Below, piece by piece: positions 4,549 to 7,727 of a stretch of 7,727 nt of DNA. Source of the stretch: Microbacterium sp. (GTDB lineage Bacteria; Actinomycetota; Actinomycetes; Actinomycetales; Microbacteriaceae); the NCBI GenBank assembly GCA_031286555.1, contig JAITUD010000280.1, positions 1 to 7,727 of the forward strand, in the 5' to 3' direction. Each line of letters begins with the position of its first letter. Position 1 is the first letter of the stretch. A program made the translations under genes and the position numbers. The notes below the pieces were generated by a model. That model was not told where the DNA came from. It saw nothing but the letters and a program-made list of their open reading frames with translations, and did no database searches.

Positions 4549-6968
4549 GCGTGTCCATGCCCGTCGAGCGCGAACTCCAGGGTCAGCGGCTCGGTCGAGA
4601 CCACGGTCACGCCGTCGTCGGCCTCCACCACGTCACCCGTCGCATCGGCGAGCGTCACCCGCGCGACCCTCTGCGTGCGGCTCGGATCGGAGAGGGCGAC
4701 CGTGGTCTTCCCGCCGTCCGTGCGCACAGCGACCGAACACGGCCCGCTCGCGGTGACGCCGGCGGCGGATCCTGCGGCGAAGAAGTTCGCCAGGGTCAGG
4801 CCCTGGCCGCTCGCACCGATCATCTGGGCGGTGGCGTTGTTCGCGAGCACCTTCACCGTCGGCGCATCCGACTCGGTGAACGTCGCGGAATGCGGCACGT
4901 TCGGCAGCACCATGTAGGCATAGCCGCCGCCGGCCGGGGTCGTACCGTGCCGGTGCGTGACGGTGACGTAGTCGCGGGTCTTCGGATCCGCCGATCCGCC
5001 GGTGTCGGAACCCGAGTTGATCGTCTGCCAGTCGCCGGTGCGGCGCACGACCTGCACGTCGACCGTGCCGCTCACGTTCTCGCCGGGCAGGAACACGTAC
5101 CCGCCGTGGCCCATGATGTGCACATTGCGGGCCACGGTGACGGCGGGGCCGCCCGCGGCCATCACCCGGTTGCGGTTGTCGGTGCGGATGTTCGGCACCG
5201 TCCCCTCCGCGAAGGAGCGGTTGTCGATGGTGGTGAACACCTCGTGCTCGGTGGTGCCGGTGATCGCCGCTCCGAGGCAGACCACGCTGTCATCCAGGAA
5301 GAACCACGACTTCCGCGCACTCAGCGTGCGGTTGTGGTTGAGATGGTCCATGCCCTGGATGCCCCACCGGCCGTCCAGGTCGAGGCCGCCGGCGAAGGCC
5401 TGGTACGCCCGCGGGATGCCTGTGCCGTCGGCGGCGCCGTTCGCCCGCGGCTCGGCGGAGACCGTGGTTCCTGGCAGACGGTACGGGTCGACGGTGGGCC
5501 AGAAGTCGGCGCTGTACTGGCCGGGGTCCTTCGGCGTGTAGAAGAACGTCAGGCCGTCTCCCTGGTACCAACCCAGGTTGTTCTCCTTGTTGCCCCACTC
5601 GTAGCGGCCGATGCGCTTCGACGAGATGTTCACCACCGAGCTGAACGCCGGGCGGTGGTGCACGAGGCGGTCCTGATCGCCGAAGGCCTTCGTGTACACC
5701 GGGGCGGGAGCGGCCACGACCGACGGATCGCCGAGCACCGAGGTCACCAGCAGCGACTTCGCCACGGTCTGCGACGGCAGTCCGTACAGGGTCTGGTCGG
5801 TGCAGCGCTGCAGCCAGCCCTTCACGAGTGACAGGTAGCGGCTGCGATACGGCTCGCCGGCACCAGGGGCGAGCAGCAGGATGGCGGTGAGCGCCGCCGC
5901 GCCGTCGACGTAGTCGGGCGCCTTCTGCCGCGAGACCGCGCGCCCGCGGACGGCATCCATCATCCGGCCGTTCCAGATGAACGGCGCGTAGGCCGCCTCG
6001 ACGGCGTCCAGCACGACGGCCTTCTTCGGGTCGGTGACATCCCACTCGCTGCCGCCGAGCAGGCCGAGGATCTCGGCGATGCCGCCGAGTGTCACCACGC
6101 CGTAGGTGCCGACGTAGGGCAGGTAGGTGTGCTGCACGAACGAGCCGTCGGCGTAGAAGCCGTCGCCGCTGGTGACATAGCCGAAGACGCTGTTCTTGCC
6201 GGCGCGAACGGTGTCGCTGAGCGCGTCGCGCGACAGTGCGATCTCGTCGGGTCGCCCGTCGAGGGCTCCGCGCAGGATGCAGGAGAGCGCCTTGTCGGTG
6301 CGGTTCGCGCCGGTCTCGGCGAAGCTGGTGCCGCGGCCGCGCCAGTTCGGGTCGGGCGTGAAGTAGCGGGCCGCGGCCATGAGCGCGGTGCGCACCTCGG
6401 CCGGGACCGCGTCGTACATGAGCACGAGGATGTCGGCGGCCTTGCGCGGGACGCCGATCTCCCAGAACCACCAGTTGCCGACGGCGGCCTTGCCGGCGGC
6501 GTACACGTTCGCGCTCAGCCAGGCGAGGGCGCCGGCGATGTCGGATGCCAGGGTCTCGTCTGCGTACTGATCGGCGCCCACCGTCGCGTGCGCGAGCGAG
6601 AGGGCGAACAGGCGGTCGAAGGTGACGCCCATGTTGCCTGAAAGGGTCGTGCCGGTCACGCCGGTGAGCGGCAGGTCGGACCAGATTCCGGGGGCGGATG
6701 CCGGGCGCACCATGCTCTGCCAGCTGGCGGCGGCCGCGGTGCTCATGCTCGTCAGGGCGTCTGCGAGCTCGGGGATCGATGCCGCGCTGCCGTCGCCCAC
6801 CAGCATGAGGCGGCGTCGGGCACGCAGGGCGGCGAGTGGATCGTCGGCCGCGGCGAACAGGCCGCTTCCCGTGCTCGCCGCGGCGGACTGCCCGGTCGCG
6901 GCGATCAGTGCTCCGGCTCCGAGCACGGCGAGGAATGAGCGGCGGTTCAGATCGAGGGGGGACATCAT
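4527..6968 (-). CDS. Tat-exported polysaccharide lyase family 8 (hyaluronate/chondroitin AC/xanthan lyase type)
   Basis: An 813-residue exported lyase that should cleave a (glucur)onic-acid polymer by beta-elimination. The N-terminus carries a twin-arginine signal, NRRSFLAVLGAGALIAATG (residues 8-26), with an Ala-rich cleavage region. The alpha-toroid domain (about 40-390) shows the PL8 hallmarks: NWWFWEIG (165-172, aromatic patch), TGANRTD (219-225), DGSFVQHTYLPYVGTYG (274-290) and MDAVRGRAVSR (337-347). Candidate catalytic residues are Asn222, His280, Tyr289 and Arg343. The His-Tyr gap of 9 and His-Arg gap of 63 equal those of pneumococcal hyaluronate lyase (His399, Tyr408, Arg462). The beta domains follow, with NKENNLGWYQGDG (460-472) holding the family's conserved Glu (462), and an antiparallel C-terminal domain to the end. 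AGGAGG (6972-6977) is 3 nt from the first ATG but 6 nt from the second (6965), so translation probably starts at Met2. PL8 family is secure; whether the substrate is xanthan, hyaluronan or another polymer is open. Confidence 0.93.
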   Translation of the reverse strand: MMSPLDLNRRSFLAVLGAGALIAATGQSAAASTGSGLFAAADDPLAALRARRRLMLVGDGSAASIPELADALTSMSTAAAASWQSMVRPASAPGIWSDLPLTGVTGTTLSGNMGVTFDRLFALSLAHATVGADQYADETLASDIAGALAWLSANVYAAGKAAVGNWWFWEIGVPRKAADILVLMYDAVPAEVRTALMAAARYFTPDPNWRGRGTSFAETGANRTDKALSCILRGALDGRPDEIALSRDALSDTVRAGKNSVFGYVTSGDGFYADGSFVQHTYLPYVGTYGVVTLGGIAEILGLLGGSEWDVTDPKKAVVLDAVEAAYAPFIWNGRMMDAVRGRAVSRQKAPDYVDGAAALTAILLLAPGAGEPYRSRYLSLVKGWLQRCTDQTLYGLPSQTVAKSLLVTSVLGDPSVVAAPAPVYTKAFGDQDRLVHHRPAFSSVVNISSKRIGRYEWGNKENNLGWYQGDGLTFFYTPKDPGQYSADFWPTVDPYRLPGTTVSAEPRANGAADGTGIPRAYQAFAGGLDLDGRWGIQGMDHLNHNRTLSARKSWFFLDDSVVCLGAAITGTTEHEVFTTIDNRSFAEGTVPNIRTDNRNRVMAAGGPAVTVARNVHIMGHGGYVFLPGENVSGTVDVQVVRRTGDWQTINSGSDTGGSADPKTRDYVTVTHRHGTTPAGGGYAYMVLPNVPHSATFTESDAPTVKVLANNATAQMIGASGQGLTLANFFAAGSAAGVTASGPCSVAVRTDGGKTTVALSDPSRTQRVARVTLADATGDVVEADDGVTVVSTEPLTLEFALDGHGHAKRVVLA

Positions 6969-7000
6969 CGGCCTCCTGGGGTGGGAAGGGGTTTTCCCGA

Positions 7001-7029
7001 ATCTTAGAAGTGATCGTTAGTGAACTCAA
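7001..7029 (-). promoter_or_regulatory. Candidate promoter of the PL8 lyase gene
   Basis: On the minus strand TTGAGT (7029-7024) and TAAGAT (7006-7001) are separated by exactly 17 bp. Transcription would start near 6994, giving a short leader with AGGAGG (6977-6972) before the start codon. Two AGTGA half-sites (7009-7013 and 7019-7023) fall in the spacer, so a protein bound there would block RNA polymerase. The AT-rich setting in a GC-rich genome supports the call. Confidence 0.45.
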
Positions 7030-7053
7030 CAAATCAATTCACTCACATTCAAT
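7009..7053. promoter_or_regulatory. Dyad-symmetric, 10-bp-phased operator array between the PL8 and TolB-like genes
   Basis: AGTGA occurs at 7009-7013 and 7019-7023, exactly 10 bp apart. The complementary TCACT is at 7039-7043 and a near match, TCAAT, at 7049-7053, again 10 bp apart. All four are symmetric about base 7031. The inner pair extends to AGTGAA/TTCACT (7019-7024, 7038-7043). The right half also reads as a tandem 10-mer, ATTCACTCAC then ATTCAATCAC (7037-7056). The surrounding 56 bp are about one-third G+C. The helical phasing suggests two regulator dimers binding on one DNA face. The regulator is unknown. Confidence 0.5.
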
Positions 7054-7100
7054 CACCCGAATCGTAGGGTCTATCCTGACCTCGGGATGGGAGGCATCGG

Positions 7101-7727
7101 ATGCCGGACTACCGCGTTCTTGCAGAGGGCCAGCGCTGCGAGGTCAAGATCTACGACCTGGATGCTGCGGAGTCGCGCCTCGTCGCGGCATCCGACAGAG
7201 TCCTGTTCGAGGCGCCCAACTGGGGGAGCGACGGCGCCCTGTACCTGAACGGCGAGGGGATGCTGTGGCGGCTGAAGCCCGGTCTCGAGCCCGCCGCCGA
7301 GCCGCATCCGATCGCGTTCACCGGGCTGCCGCCGATCAACAACGACCACGTGCTCGACCCGGCCGGCCCTGCCGTGTACCTGTCCGCCGAGGATGGTCAC
7401 ATCTACCGCGGGCTGCTCAGCGGTGGCGCGGTCACTCGCATCACGGGTGAGGACGGCGTGCGGCACTACCTGCACGGGATCTCGCCGGACGGCGAGCTGC
7501 TCGCCTTCGTGCGGATGGACGGCACGGGTCCGGGAAGGCTCGCTCTGATCCCGGCATCCGGCGGCCGGGTGACCGTCGTCGACACGGGGCCGGGGCACAT
7601 CGACGGGCCGGAATGGTCGCCCGACGGCCACTGGCTCTACTTCAACACCGAGCTCTGGGGGCACGCGCAGCTCGCCCGCATCGCGCGCGGCGAGGTCGTG
7701 CGCGTGCATCGCAGCGAGACCGTGGAC
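7101..7727 (+). CDS. TolB-like beta-propeller (PD40 repeat) protein, N-terminal part (cut by window end)
   Basis: The frame is open from the ATG at 7101 to the window end (209 codons, no stop). GGGAGG (7089-7094) lies 6 nt upstream, which fixes the start. The protein has at least four WD40-like/PD40 beta-propeller blades: PNWGSDGALYLNGEGMLWRL (39-58), DHVLDPAGPAVYLSAEDGH (82-100), HGISPDGELLAFVRMDG (125-141) and DGPEWSPDGHWLYFNTE (168-184). The 'SPDG-x-x-L-x-F/Y' pattern is typical of TolB-family repeats. There is no signal peptide, so unlike periplasmic TolB of Gram-negative bacteria it is probably cytoplasmic. Divergence from the PL8 lyase around a shared operator array suggests linked control, possibly as an oligosaccharide-handling or sensing protein. 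That role is an inference, since such propellers have no single known function. Confidence 0.75.
   Translation, partial: MPDYRVLAEGQRCEVKIYDLDAAESRLVAASDRVLFEAPNWGSDGALYLNGEGMLWRLKPGLEPAAEPHPIAFTGLPPINNDHVLDPAGPAVYLSAEDGHIYRGLLSGGAVTRITGEDGVRHYLHGISPDGELLAFVRMDGTGPGRLALIPASGGRVTVVDTGPGHIDGPEWSPDGHWLYFNTELWGHAQLARIARGEVVRVHRSETVD

Noticed and set aside
3984..5831. 615-codon plus-strand open frame spanning the junction of the two lyase genes
   Set aside because: It crosses both terminator hairpins and is antisense to the PL8 gene. The translation is compositionally typical of a shadow frame.
6983..6998. Small hairpin GGGAA-N6-TTCCC near the PL8 ribosome binding site
   Set aside because: The five-pair stem would straddle or precede the predicted transcription start and has no riboswitch-like context, so chance is the simpler explanation.
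5290..7032. 580-codon minus-strand open frame overlapping the PL8 gene in another frame
   Set aside because: Extremely Arg-rich translation, starts upstream of the PL8 ribosome site with none of its own, and shares DNA with well-supported PL8 motifs.

Overview
The window is high-GC (roughly two-thirds G+C by eye) with dense, mostly non-overlapping genes, strong AGGAGG-type ribosome binding sites and GC-rich codon choice. This suggests an actinobacterium, probably of the Microbacteriaceae (Microbacterium-like). The genus is an inference from codon style and gene types, not from a marker gene. There are four complete genes and two cut by the window ends. No tRNA, rRNA, CRISPR array or recognisable insertion sequence was seen, and no gene-free stretch exceeds 300 bases.

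Left part (1-1597): an Lrp/AsnC-type regulator, minus strand and truncated by the window start, is divergent from a DadA-like FAD amino-acid oxidoreductase. Between them lies a 13-bp perfect dyad that looks like the regulator's operator. This is the classic layout of an amino-acid-responsive catabolic switch. The oxidoreductase ends facing a MerR-family regulator, with a terminator-like hairpin between the two stops.

Middle (1598-4494): a MerR-type regulator with a GyrI-like effector domain (minus) is divergent from a large secreted alginate-lyase-superfamily enzyme (plus). The enzyme has a Sec signal peptide, a concanavalin-like domain, a lyase domain and an Ig-like domain. An inverted repeat, TTCGTA-N7-TACGAA, sits at the predicted start of lyase transcription.

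Right part (4527-7727): a Tat-exported polysaccharide lyase of family PL8 (minus) converges tail to tail on the first lyase. The two stop codons each lie in the loop of a perfect 12-bp hairpin. The PL8 gene is divergent from a cytoplasmic TolB-like beta-propeller protein that runs off the window. The 132-bp space between them holds an AT-rich island with a dyad-symmetric, 10-bp-phased array of AGTGA half-sites over the predicted PL8 promoter.

Taken together, 2521-7727 looks like part of a locus for breaking down an extracellular uronic-acid polysaccharide. Two exported lyases of different folds would use beta-elimination outside the cell, and a cytoplasmic propeller protein would be co-controlled with one of them. 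The substrate (xanthan, glucuronan, hyaluronan or alginate types) cannot be decided from sequence reading alone.
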